Source: Xylocopa sonorina
Taxonomy: Eukaryota > Arthropoda > Insecta > Hymenoptera > Apidae
Length of the DNA stretch: 64,000 nucleotides
Assembly (NCBI RefSeq): GCF_050948175.1
Contig: NW_027490092.1
Span: 3,224,001 to 3,288,000, forward strand
Direction of reading: 5' to 3'
Shown here: positions 27,205 to 39,610 of the stretch, piece after piece
How positions within the stretch are numbered: the first letter of the stretch is position 1
Layout of the letters: the number at the start of each line of letters is the position of its first letter
Made by a program: the position numbers and the translations under genes
Notes under the pieces: generated by a model
Told to the model about the DNA's origin: nothing
Database searches by the model: none
Seen by the model: the letters and a program-made list of their open reading frames with translations, nothing else

Positions 27205-28596
27205 GAAGTGGTGTGTATTCCTCGTCTAGACTTCAAATGAAAGTAAATGCGACACTTCCTTGCAAGGAAATAGCGTTTGCAGATGTCTAGGTATCGTAGC
27301 AATACAGTTCTAATGCTTCTTAAAACGCGATATCGCATCTCATTTCTATGTTTCATGGTAAGATATAATATGATTTGCGAAGTGTTATGTATTCCTCGTC
27401 TACACTTCAAATGAATGTAAATGCGACACTTCCTTGCTAGGAAATAGCGTCTGCAGATGTCTAGGTATCGTAGCAATAGAGTTCTAATGCTTCTTAAAAC
27501 GCGATATCGCATCTCATTTCTATGTTTCATGGTAAGATATAATATGATTTGCGAAGTGTTATGTATTCCTCGTCTACACTTCAAATGAATGTAAATGCGA
27601 CATTTCCTTGCTAGGAAATAGCGTCTGCAGATTTCTAGGTATCGTAGCAATACAGTTCTAATGCTTCTTAAAACGCGATATCGCATCTCATTGCTATGTC
27701 TCATGGTAAGATATAATATGATTTGCGAAGTGTTATGTATTCCTCGTCTACACTTCAAATGAATGTAAATGCGACACTTCCTTGCAAGGAAATAGCGTTT
27801 GCAAATGTCTACCTATCGTAGCAATAGTGTTCTAATGCTTCCTAAAACGCGATATCGCATCTCATTTCTATGTTTCATGGTAAGATATAATATGATTTGC
27901 GAAGTGGTGTGTATTCCTCGTCTAGACTTCAAATGGAAGTAAATGCGACACTTCCTTGCAAGGAAATAGCGTTTGCAGATGTCTAGGTATCGTAGCAATA
28001 CAGTTCTAATGCTTCTTAAAACGCGATATCGCATCTCATTTCTATGTTTCATGGTAAGATATAATATGATTTGCGAAGTGTTATGTATTCCTCGTCTACA
28101 CTTCAAATGAATGTAAATGCGACACTTCCTTGCTAGGAAATAGCGTCTGCAGATGTCTAGGTATCGTAGCAATAGAGTTCTAATGCTTCTTAAAACGCGA
28201 TATCGCATCTCATTTCTATGTTTCATGGTAAGATATAATATGATTTGCGAAGTGTTATGTATTCCTCGTCTACACTTCAAATGAATGTAAATGCGACATT
28301 TACTTGCTAGGAAATAGCGTCTGCAGATTTCTAGGTATCGTAGCAATACAGTTCTAATGCTTCTTAAAACGCGATATCGCATCTCATTGCTATGTCTCAT
28401 GGTAAGATATAATATGATTTGCGAAGTGTTATGTATTCCTCGTCTACACTTCAGATGAATGTAAATGCGACACTTCCTTGCAAGGAAATAGCGTTTGCAA
28501 ATGTCTACCTATCGTAGCAATAGTGTTCTAATGCTTCCTAAAACGCGATATCGCATCTCATTTCTATGTTTCATGGTAAGATATAATATGATTTGC
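27205..28596. repeat. Tetramer higher-order repeat, 696 bp, two copies
   Basis: Copies are 27,205-27,900 and 27,901-28,596. The rare words gaagtggtgtgtattcc, cgtctagacttc, cagatttctaggtatcg and cattgctatgtctcatgg repeat exactly 4 x 174 bp apart. I noticed only a few differences (aaatgaaag against aaatggaag, gacatttcc against gacatttac, cttcaaatg against cttcagatg). Confidence 0.9.
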
Positions 28597-29495
28597 GAAG
28601 TGTCATGTATTCCTCGTCTACACTTCAAATGAATGTAAATGCGACACTTCCTTGCAAGGAAATAGCGTTTGCAGATGTCTGAGTATCGTAGCAATAGAGT
28701 TCTAATGCTTCTTAAAACGCGATATCGCATCTCATTTCTATGTTTCATGGTAAGATATAATATGATTTGCGAAGTGTTATGTATTCCTCGTCTACACTTC
28801 AAATGAATGTAAATGCGACACTTCCTTGCAGGGAAATAGCGTTTGCAGATGTCTACGTATCGTAGCAATAGAGTCCTTATGATTCTTAGAACGCGATATC
28901 GCATCTCATTCCCATGTTTCATGGTAAGATATAATATGATTTGCGAAGTGTTATGTATTCCTCGTCTGCACTTCAAATGAATGTAAATGCGACACTTCCT
29001 TGCAAGGATATAGCGTATGCAGATGTCTACGTATCGTAGCAATATAGTTCTTATGATTCTTAAATCGCGATATCGCATCTCATTTCTATGTTTCATGGCA
29101 AGATATTATATGATTTGCGAAGTGTCATGTATTCCTCGTCTACACTTCAAATGAATGTAAATGCGACACTTCCTTGCTAGGAAATAGCGTCTGCAGATGT
29201 CTAGGTATCGTAGCAATAGAGTTCTAATGCTTCTTAAAACGCGATATCGCATCTCATTTCTATGTTTCATGGTAAGATATAATATGATTTGCGAAGTGTT
29301 ATGTATTCCTCGTCTACACTTCAAATGAATGTAAATGCGACATTTCCTTGCTAGGAAATAGCGTCTGCAGATATCTAGGTATCGTAGCAATACAGTTCTA
29401 ATGCTTCTTAAAACGCGATATCGCATCTCATTTCTATGTTTCATGGTAAGATATAATATGATTTGCGAAGTGTTATGTATTCCTCGTCTACATTT
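28597..29495. repeat. Satellite without clear local higher-order period
   Basis: About five type A units with the normal 174-bp phase. Words such as attcccatgtttcatgg and aatagcgtatgcag also occur near 26,640-26,760 and 61,015-61,130, so relatives are scattered rather than adjacent. Confidence 0.75.
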
Positions 29496-29668
29496 CAAAT
29501 GAATGTAAATGCGACACTCCCTTGCAAGGAAATAGCATTTGCAGATGTCTACGTATCGTAGAAATAGAGTTCAAATGCTTCTTAAAACGAGATATTGCAT
29601 CTCATATCTATGTTTCATGGTAAGATATAATATTCATTGCGAAGTGTTATGCATTCCTCGTCTACGAT

Positions 29669-29800
29669 TCAAATGAATGTAAATGCGACACCTCCTTGCA
29701 AGGAAATAGCATTTGCAGATGTCTGCGTATCGTAGCAATAGAATTCTTATGATTCTTAAATCGCGATATTGCATCTCATTTCTATGTTTCATGGTACGAT
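29669..29800. repeat. Shortened 132-bp unit, copy 3
   Basis: It has an identical deletion junction at 29,793. The flanks differ slightly (tctgcgtatcgtagc, agaattcttatg), so this lineage diverged from the 21-24 kb copies before being duplicated to 33.1 kb. The unit carries cacctcc where the copy at 33.1 kb has cacttcc. Confidence 0.95.
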
Positions 29801-32800
29801 TCAAATGAATGTAAATGCGACACTTCCTTGCAAGGAAATAGCGTCTGCAGATGTCTAGGTATCGTAGCAATAGTGTTCTAATGCTTCTTAAAACGCGATA
29901 TCGCATCTCATTTCTATATTTCATGGTAAGATATAATATGATTTGCAAAGTGTTATGTATTCCTCTTCTACACTTCAAATGAATGTGAATGCGTCACTTC
30001 CTCGCTAGGAAATAGCGTTTGCAGATGTCTACGTATCGTAGCAATAGATTTCTAATGCTCGTTAAAACGCGATATCGCATCTCATTTCTATGTTTCATGG
30101 TAAGATATAATATGATTTGCGAAGTGTCATGTATTCCTCGTCTACACTTCAAATGAATGTAAATGCGACACTCCATTGCAAGGAAATAGCGTTTGCAGAT
30201 GTCTACGTATCGTAGCAATAGAGCTCAAATGCTTCTTAAAACGAGATATTGCATCTCATATCTATGTTTCACGATAAGATATAATATTCATTGCGAAGTG
30301 TTATGCATGCCTCGTCTACGATACAAATGAATGTAAATGCGACACTTCCTTGCAAGGAAATAGCGTTTGCAGATGTCTACGTATCGTAGCAATAGAGTTC
30401 TTATGATTCTTAAAACGCGATATCGCATCTCATTTCTATTTTTCATGGTAAGATATAATATGATTTGCGAAGTGTTATGTATTCCTCGTCTACACTTCAT
30501 ATGAATGTAAATGCGACACTTCCTTGCAAGGAAATAGCGATTGCAGATGTCTACGTATCGTAGCAATAGAGTTCATATGATTCTTAAAACGCGATATCGC
30601 ATCTCATTTCTATGTTTCATGGTAAGATATAACATGATTTGCGAAGTGTTATGTATTCCTCGTCTACACTTCAAATGAATGTGAATGCGATACTTCCTTG
30701 CTAGGAAATTGCGTTTGCAGATGTCTGCGTATCGTAGCATTAGCTTTCTAATGCTTCTTAAAACGCGATATCGCGTCTCATTTCTATCTTTCATGGTAAG
30801 ATATAATATGATTTGCGAGGTAACATGTATTCCTCGTCTACACTTCAAATGAATGTAAATGCGACACATCCTTGTAAGGAAATAGCGTTTGCAGATGTCT
30901 ACGTATCGTAGCAATGGATTTCTGATGCTTCTTAGAACGCGATATTGCATCTCATTTCTATGTTTCATGGTAAGATATAATATGATTTGCGAAGTGTTAT
31001 GTATTCCCCGTCTACACTTCCAATGAATGTAAATGCGACACTTCCTTGCAAGGAAATAGCGTTTGCAGATGTCTACATATCGGAGCAATAGAGTGCAAAT
31101 GCTTCTTAAAACGAGATATTGCATCTCATTTCTATGTTTCATGATAAGATATAATATTCATTGCGAAGTGTTATGCATTCCTCGTCTGCGATTCAATTGA
31201 AAGTAAATGCGACACTTCCTTGCAAGGAAATAGCGATTGCAGATGTCTACGTATCGTAGCAATAGAGTTCATATGATTCTTAAAACGCGATATCGCATCC
31301 CATATCTATGATTCATGATAAGATATAATACTCATTGCAAAGTGTTATGCATTCCTCGTCTACGATTCAAATGAATGTAAATGCGACACTTCCTTGCCAG
31401 GAAATAGCGTCTGCAGATGTCTAGGTATCGTAGCGATAGAGTTCTAATGTTTCTTAAAACGCGATATCGCATCTCATTTCTATGTTTCATGGTAAGATAT
31501 AATATGATTTGGGGAGTGTTATGTATTCCTCGTCTACACTTCATATGAATGTAAATGCGACACTTCCTTGCAAGGAAATAGCGATTGCAGATGTCTACGT
31601 ATCGTAGCAATAGAGTTCATATGATTCTTAAAACGCGATATCGCATCTCATTTCTATGTTTCATGGTAAGATATAACATGATTTGCGAAGTGTTATGTAT
31701 TCCTCGTCTACACTTCAAATGAATGTGAATGCGATACTTCCTCGCTAGGAAATTGCGTTTGCAGATGTCTGCGTATCGTAGCATTAGCTTTCTAATGCTT
31801 CTTAAAACGCGATATCGCGTCTCATTTCTATCTTTCATGGTAAGATATAATATGATTTGCGACGTGTCATGTATTCCTCTTCTACACTTCAAATGAATGT
31901 AAGTGTGACACTTCCTTGCAAGGAAATAGCGTTTGCAGATGTCTACGTACCGTAGCAATAGATTTCTAATGCTTCTTAAAACTCGATATCGGATCTCATT
32001 TCTATGTTTCATGGTAAGATATAATATTCATTGTGAAGTGTTATGCATTCCTCGTCTACGATTCAAATGAATGTAAATGCGACACTTCCTTGCAAGGAAA
32101 TAGCGTTTGCAGATGTCTACGTATCGTAGCAATAGAGTTCTTATGATTCTTAAATCGCGATATCGCATCTCATTTCTATGTTTCATGGTAAGATATAATA
32201 TGATTTGCGAAGTGTTATGTATTCCTCGTCTACATTTCAAATGAATGTAAATGCGACACTTCCTTGCAAGGAAATAGCGTTTGCAAATGTCTACCTATCG
32301 TAGCAATAGTGTTCTAATGCTTCCTAAAACGCGATATCGCATCTCATTTCTATGTTTCATGGTAAGATATAATATGATTTGCGAAGTGTCATGTATTCCT
32401 CGTCTACACTTCAAATGAACGTAAATGCGACATTTCCTTGCAAGGAAATAGCGTTTGCAGATGTCTGAGTATCGTAGCAATAGAGTTCTTATGATTCTTA
32501 AATCGCGATATTGCATCTCATTTCTGTGTTTCATGGTAAGATATAATATGATTTGCGAAGTGTTATGTATTCCTCGTCTACACTTCAAATGAATGTGAAT
32601 GCGACACTTCCCTGCTAGGAAATAGCGTCTGCAGATGTCTACGTATCCTAGCAATAGATTTCTAATGCTTCTTAAAACGCGATATCGCATCTCATTTCTA
32701 TGTTTCATTGTAAGATGTAATATGATTTGCGAAGTATCATGTATTCCTCGTCTACGATTCAAATGAATGTAAATGCGACACTTCCTTGCAAGGAAATAGC

Positions 32801-33106
32801 GTCTGCAGATGTCTAGGTATCGTAGCAATAGAGTTCTAATACTTCTTAAAACGCGATATCGCATCTCATTTCTATGTTTCATGATAAGATATAATATGAT
32901 TTGCGAAGTGTTATGCATTCCTCGTCTATGATTCAAATGAATGTAAATGCGACACTCCCTTGCAAGGAAATAGCATTTGCAGATGTCTACGTATCGTAGA
33001 AATAGAGTTCAAATGCTTCTTAAAACGAGATATTGCATCTCATATCTATGTTTCATGGTAAGATATAATATTCATTGCGAAGTGTTATGCATTCCTCGTC
33101 TACGAT

Positions 33107-33238
33107 TCAAATGAATGTAAATGCGACACTTCCTTGCAAGGAAATAGCATTTGCAGATGTCTGCGTATCGTAGCAATAGAATTCTTATGATTCTTAAATC
33201 GCGATATTGCATCTCATTTCTATGTTTCATGGTACGAT
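33107..33238. repeat. Shortened 132-bp unit, copy 4
   Basis: It has the same junction at 33,231, and lies 3,438 bp (20 x 174 - 42) from copy 3 inside the 20-mer duplication. The later copy at 39.6 kb begins just downstream of it and lacks it. Confidence 0.95.
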
Positions 33239-33346
33239 TCAAATGAATGTAAATGCGACACTTCCTTGCAAGGAAATAGCGTCTGCAGATGTCTAGGTAT
33301 CGTAGCAATAGTGTTCTAATGCTTCTTAAAACGCGATATCGCATCT

Positions 33347-36300
33347 CATTTCTATATTTCATGGTAAGATATAATATGATTTGCAAAGTGTTATGTATTC
33401 CTCTTCTACACTTCAAATGAATGTGAATGCGTCACTTCCTCGCTAGGAAATAGCGTTTGCAGATGTCTACGTATCGTAGCAATAGATTTCTAATGCTCGT
33501 TAAAACGCGATATCGCATCTCATTTCTATGTTTCATGGTAAGATATAATATGATTTGCGAAGTGTCATGTATTCCTCGTCTACACTTCAAATGAATGTAA
33601 ATGCGACACTCCATTGCAAGGAAATAGCGTTTGCAGATGTCTACGTATCGTAGCAATAGAGCTCAAATGCTTCTTAAAACGAGATATTGCATCTCATATC
33701 TATGTTTCATGATAAGATATAATATTCATTGCGAAGTGTTATGCATGCCTCGTCTACGATACAAATGAATGTAAATGCGACACTTCCTTGCAAGGAAATA
33801 GCGTTTGCAGATGTCTACGTATCGTAGCAATAGAGTTCTTATGATTCTTAAAACGCGATATCGCATCTCATTTCTATTTTTCATGGTAAGATATAATATG
33901 ATTTGCGAAGTGTTATGTATTCCTCGTCTACACTTCATATGAATGTAAATGCGACACTTCCTTGCAAGGAAATAGCGATTGCAGATGTCTACGTATCGTA
34001 GCAATAGAGTTCATATGATTCTTAAAACGCGATATCGCATCTCATTTCTATGTTTCATGGTAAGATATAACATGATTTGCGAAGTGTTATGTATTCCTCG
34101 TCTACACTTCAAATGAATGTGAATGCGATACTTCCTTGCTAGGAAATTGCGTTTGCAGATGTCTGCGTATCGTAGCATTAGCTTTCTAATGCTTCTTAAA
34201 ACGCGATATCGCGTCTCATTTCTATCTTTCATGGTAAGATATAATATGATTTGCGAGGTAACATGTATTCCTCGTCTACACTTCAAATGAATGTAAATGC
34301 GACACATCCTTGTAAGGAAATAGCGTTTGCAGATGTCTACGTATCGTAGCAATGGATTTCTGATGCTTCTTAGAACGCGATATTGCATCTCATTTCTATG
34401 TTTCATGGTAAGATATAATATGATTTGCGAAGTGTTATGTATTCCCCGTCTACACTTCCAATGAATGTAAATGCGACACTTCCTTGCAAGGAAATAGCGT
34501 TTGCAGATGTCTACATATCGGAGCAATAGAGTGCAAATGCTTCTTAAAACGAGATATTGCATCTCATTTCTATGTTTCATGATAAGATATAATATTCATT
34601 GCGAAGTGTTATGCATTCCTCGTCTGCGATTCAATTGAAAGTAAATGCGACACTTCCTTGCAAGGAAATAGCGATTGCAGATGTCTACGTATCGTAGCAA
34701 TAGAGTTCATATGATTCTTAAAACGCGATATCGCATCCCATATCTATGATTCATGATAAGATATAATACTCATTGCAAAGTGTTATGCATTCCTCGTCTA
34801 CGATTCAAATGAATGTAAATGCGACACTTCCTTGCCAGGAAATAGCGTCTGCAGATGTCTAGGTATCGTAGCGATAGAGTTCTAATGTTTCTTAAAACGC
34901 GATATCGCATCTCATTTCTATGTTTCATGGTAAGATATAATATGATTTGGGGAGTGTTATGTATTCCTCGTCTACACTTCATATGAATGTAAATGCGACA
35001 CTTCCTTGCAAGGAAATAGCGATTGCAGATGTCTACGTATCGTAGCAATAGAGTTCATATGATTCTTAAAACGCGATATCGCATCTCATTTCTATGTTTC
35101 ATGGTAAGATATAACATGATTTGCGAAGTGTTATGTATTCCTCGTCTACACTTCAAATGAATGTGAATGCGATACTTCCTCGCTAGGAAATTGCGTTTAC
35201 AGATGTCTGCGTATCGTAGCATTAGCTTTCTAATGCTTCTTAAAACGCGATATCGCGTCTCATTTCTATCTTTCATGGTAAGATATAATATGATTTGCGA
35301 CGTGTCATGTATTCCTCTTCTACACTTCAAATGAATGTAAGTGTGACACTTCCTTGCAAGGAAATAGCGTTTGCAGATGTCTACGTACCGTAGCAATAGA
35401 TTTCTAATGCTTCTTAAAACTCGATATCGGATCTCATTTCTATGTTTCATGGTAAGATATAATATTCATTGTGAAGTGTTATGCATTCCTCGTCTACGAT
35501 TCAAATGAATGTAAATGCGACACTTCCTTGCAAGGAAATAGCGATTGCAGATGTCTACGTATCGTAGCAATAGAGTTCAAATGCTTCTTAAAACGCGATA
35601 TCGCATCTCATTTCTATGTTTCATGGTAAGATATAATATGATTTGCGAGGTAACATGTATTCCTCGTCTACACTTCAAATGAATGTAAATGCGACACATC
35701 CTTGCAAGGAAATAGCGTTTGCAGATGCCTACGTATCGTAGCAATGGATTTCTGATGCTGCTTAGAACGCGATATTGCATCTCATTTCTATGTTTCATGG
35801 TAAGATATAATATGATTTGCGAAGTGTTATGTATTCCCCGTCTACACTTCCAATGAATGTAAATGCGACACTTCCTTGCAAGGAATTAGCGTTTGCAGAT
35901 GTCTACATATCGGAGCAATAGAGTGCAAATGCTTCTTAAAACGAGATATTGCATCTCGTATCTATGTTTCATGATAAGATATAATATTCATTGCGAAGTG
36001 TTATGCATTCCTCGTCTACGATTCAAATGAATGTAAATGTGACACTTCCTTGCTAGGAAATAGTGTCTGGAGATGTCTAGGTATCGTAGCGATAGAGTTC
36101 TAATGCTTCTTAAAACGCGATATCGCATCTCATTTCTATGTTTCATGGTAGGATATAATATGATTTGCGAAGTGTTATGTATTCCTCGTCTACACTTCAA
36201 ATGAATGTGAATGCGTCACTTCCTTGCAAGGTAATAGCGTTTGCAGATGTCTACGTACCGAAGCAATAGAGTTGAAATGCTTCTTAAAACGAGATATTGC

Positions 36301-37427
36301 ATCTCATTTCTATGTTTCATGATAAGATATAATATTCATTGCGAAGTGTTATGCATTCCTCGTCTGCGATTCAAATGAAAGTAAATGCGACACTTCCTTG
36401 CAAGGAAATAGCGATTGCAGATGTCTACGTATCGTAGCGATAGAGTTCTGATGCATCTTAGAACGCGATAGCGAATCTCATATCTATGTTTCATGATAAG
36501 ATATAATATGATTTGCGAAGTGTCATGTATTCTTCGTCTACACTTCAAATGAATGTAAATGCGACACTTCCTTGCAAGGAAATAGCGTTTGCAGATGTCT
36601 ACGTATCGAAGCAATAGTGTTCTAATGCTTCTTTAAAAGCGATATCGAATCTCATTTCTATGTTTCATGGTAAGATATAATATGATTTGCGAAGTGTTAT
36701 GTATTCCTAGTCTACACTTCAAATGAATGTAAATGCGACACTTCCTTGCAAGGAAGTAGCGTTTGCAGATGTCTACGTATCGAAGCAATAGAGTTCAAAT
36801 GTTTCTTAAAACGAGATATTGCATCCCATATCTATGATTCATGATAAGATATAATATTCATTGCAAAGTGTTATGCATTCCTCGTCTACGATTCAAATGA
36901 ATGTAAATGCGACACTTCCTTGCTAGGAAATAGTGTCTGGAGATGTCTAGGTATCGTAGCGATAGAGTTCTAATGCTTCATAAAACGCGATATCGCATCT
37001 CATTTCTATGTTTCATGGAAAGATATAATATGATTTGCGAAGTGTTATGTATTCCTCGTCTACACTTCACATGAATGTAAATGCGACACTTCCTTGCAAG
37101 GAAATAGCGATTGCAGATGTCTACGTATCGTAGCAATAGAGTTCATATGATTCTTAAAACGCGATATCGCATCTCATTTCTATGTTTCATGGTAAGATAT
37201 GACATGATTTGCGAAGTGTTATGTATTCCTCGTCTACACTTCAAATGAATGTGAATGCGATACTTCCTCGCTAGGAAATTGCGTTTGCAGATGTCTACGT
37301 ATCGTAGCATTAGCTTTCTAATGCTTCTTAAAACGCGATATCGCATCTCATTTCTATGTTTCATGGTAGGATATAATATGATTTGCGAAGTGTTATGTAT
37401 TCCTCGTCTACACTTCAAATGAATGTA
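33347..37427. repeat. 4.08-kb block, first copy of the 36-mer duplication
   Basis: This block is repeated 6,264 bp downstream (36 x 174) at about 39,611-43,691. It begins at catttctatatttcatgg and ends after the gatatgacatg and cattagctttc units, where aatgtaaatgcgacacttt faces aatgtgaatgcgacacttc. Its first 2.2 kb is also the second half of the 20-mer pair. Confidence 0.9.
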
Positions 37428-39610
37428 AATGCGACACTTTCTTGCAAGGAAATAGCGTTTGCAGATGTCTACGTATCGTAGCAATGGATTTCTGCTGCTT
37501 CTTAACACGCGATATCGCATCTCACTTCTATGATTCATGGTAAGCTATAATATGATTTGCGAAGTGTCATGTATTCCTCGTCTACACTTCAAATGAATGT
37601 AAATGCGACACTTCGCTGCAAGGAAATAGCGTTTCCAGATGTCTACGTATCGTAGCAATAGAGTTCTTATGATTCTTAAAACGCGATATCGGATCTTATG
37701 TCTATGTTTCATGGTAAGGTATAATATGATTTGCGAAGTGTTATGTATTCCTCGTCTACACTTCAAATGAATGTAAATGCGACACTTTCTTGCAAGGAAA
37801 TAGCGTTTGCAGATGTCTACGAATCGTAGCAATAGAGTTCTAATGCTTCTTAAAACGCGATATCGCATCTCATTTCTATGTTTCATGGTAAGATATAATA
37901 TGATTTGCGAAGTGTTATGTATTCCTTGTCTACACTTCAAATGAATGTAAATGCGACACTTCCTTGCTAGGAAATAGCGTCTGCAGATGTCTAGGTATCG
38001 TAGCAATAGAGTTCTAATGCTTCTTAAAACGCGATATCGCATCTCATTTCTATGTTTCATGGTAAGATATAATATGATTTGCGAAGTGTCATGTATTCCT
38101 CGTCCACGCTTCAAATGAATGTAAATGCGACACTTCCTTGCAAGGAAATAGCTTCTGCAGATGTCTAGGTATCGTAGCAATAGAGTTCTAATGCTTCTTA
38201 AAACGCGATATCGCATCTCATTTCTATGTTTCATGGTAAGATATAATATGATTTGCGAAGTGTCATGTATTGCTCGTCCACGCTTCAAATGAATGTAAAT
38301 GCGACACTTCCTTGCAAGGAAATAGCGTTTGCAGATGTCTACGTATCGTAGCAATAGAGTTCTTATGATTCTTAAAACGCGATATCGGATCTCATTTCTA
38401 TGTTTCATGGTAAGATATAATATGATTTGCGAAGTGTTATGTATTCCTCGTCTACACTTCAAATGAATGTAAATGCGACACTTTCTTGCAAGGAAATAGC
38501 GTTTGCAGATGTCTACGAATCGTAGCAATAGAGTTCTAATGCTTCTTAAAACGCGATATCGCATCTCATTTCTATGTTTCATGGTAAGATATAATATGAT
38601 TTGCGAAGTGTTATGTATTCCTTGTCTACACTTCAAATGAATGTAAATGCGACACTTCCTTACTAGGAAATAGCGTCTGCAGATGTCTAGGTATCGTAGC
38701 AATAGAGTTCTAATGCTTCTTAAAACGCGATAACGCATCTCATTTCTATGTTTCATGGTAAGATATAATATGATTTGCGAAGTGTCATGTATACCACGTG
38801 CAGGCTTCAAATGAATGTAAATGCGACACTTCCTTGCAAGGAAATAGCGTTTGCAGATGTCTACGTATCGTAGCAATAGAGTTCTTATGATCCTTAAAAC
38901 GCGATATCGGATCTCATTTCTATGTTTCATGGTAAGATATAATATGATTTGCGAAGTGTCATGTATTCCTCGTCTACACTTCAAATGAATATAAATGCGA
39001 CACTTCCCTGCAAGGAAATAGCGTTTGCAGATGTCTACGTATCGTAGCAATAGAGTTATTATGATTCTTAAAACGCGATATCGGATCTCATTTCTATGTT
39101 TCATGGTAGGATATAATATGATTTGCGAAGTGTTATGTATTCCTCGTCTACACTTCAAATGAATGTGAATGCGTCACTTCCTTGCAAGGTAATAGCGTTT
39201 GCAGATGTCTACGTACCGAAGCAATAGAGTTGAAATGCTTCTTAAAACGAGATATTGCATCTCATTTCTATGTTTCATGATAAGATATAATATTCATTGC
39301 GAAGTGTTATGCATTCCTCGTCTGCGATTCAAATGAAAGTAAATGCGACACTTCCTTGCAAGGAAATAGCGATTGCAGATGTCTACGTATCGTAGCGATA
39401 GAGTTCTAATGCATCTTAGAACGCGATAGCGAATCTCATATCTATGTTTCATGATAAGATATAATATGATTTGCGAAGTGTCATGTATTCTTCGTCTACA
39501 CTTCAAATGAATGTAAATGCGACACATCCTTGCAAGGAAATAGCGTTTGCAGATGTCTACGTATCGAAGCAATAGTGTTCTAATGCTTCTTTAAAAGCGA
39601 TATCGAATCT
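36145..39610. repeat. 17-mer-spaced pair, 2,958 bp offset
   Basis: About 500 bp at 36,145-36,650 recurs at 39,103-39,610, exactly 17 x 174 bp apart. Shared words are gcgtcacttcc with caaggtaatag, cgtaccgaagc, gatgcatcttagaacgcgatagcg and ttcttcgtctac. The second copy is joined at about 39,611 to sequence that matches 33,347 onward, so that point is a recombination joint. Confidence 0.85.
37428..39102. repeat. Type A run related to 13-16 kb and 51-53 kb
   Basis: Nine to ten type A units with the diagnostic words cacttcgctgcaagg, tctacgaatcg (37,816; 38,512), gcttctgcagatg and ataccacgtgcagg. The same order occurs at about 51,570-53,200 with one extra unit: tctacgaatcg lies 13,919 bp on, but ataccacgtgcagg 14,093 bp on. 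It is flanked by both copies of the 36-mer block. Confidence 0.8.

Larger units (their letters stand above)
29496..35543. repeat. 20-mer segmental duplication, 3,438 bp offset
   Basis: About 2.6 kb at 29,496-32,105 matches 32,934-35,543. Shared rare words are cactccattgcaagg, gatttgcgaggtaac, cgatttggggagtg-like gatttggggagtg, gcattagctttc and cttgccagg. I noticed about four differences (cacctcc/cacttcc, cacgataag/catgataag, gtttgcag/gtttacag near 31,758/35,196). Each copy starts with a shortened 132-bp unit. Confidence 0.9.
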
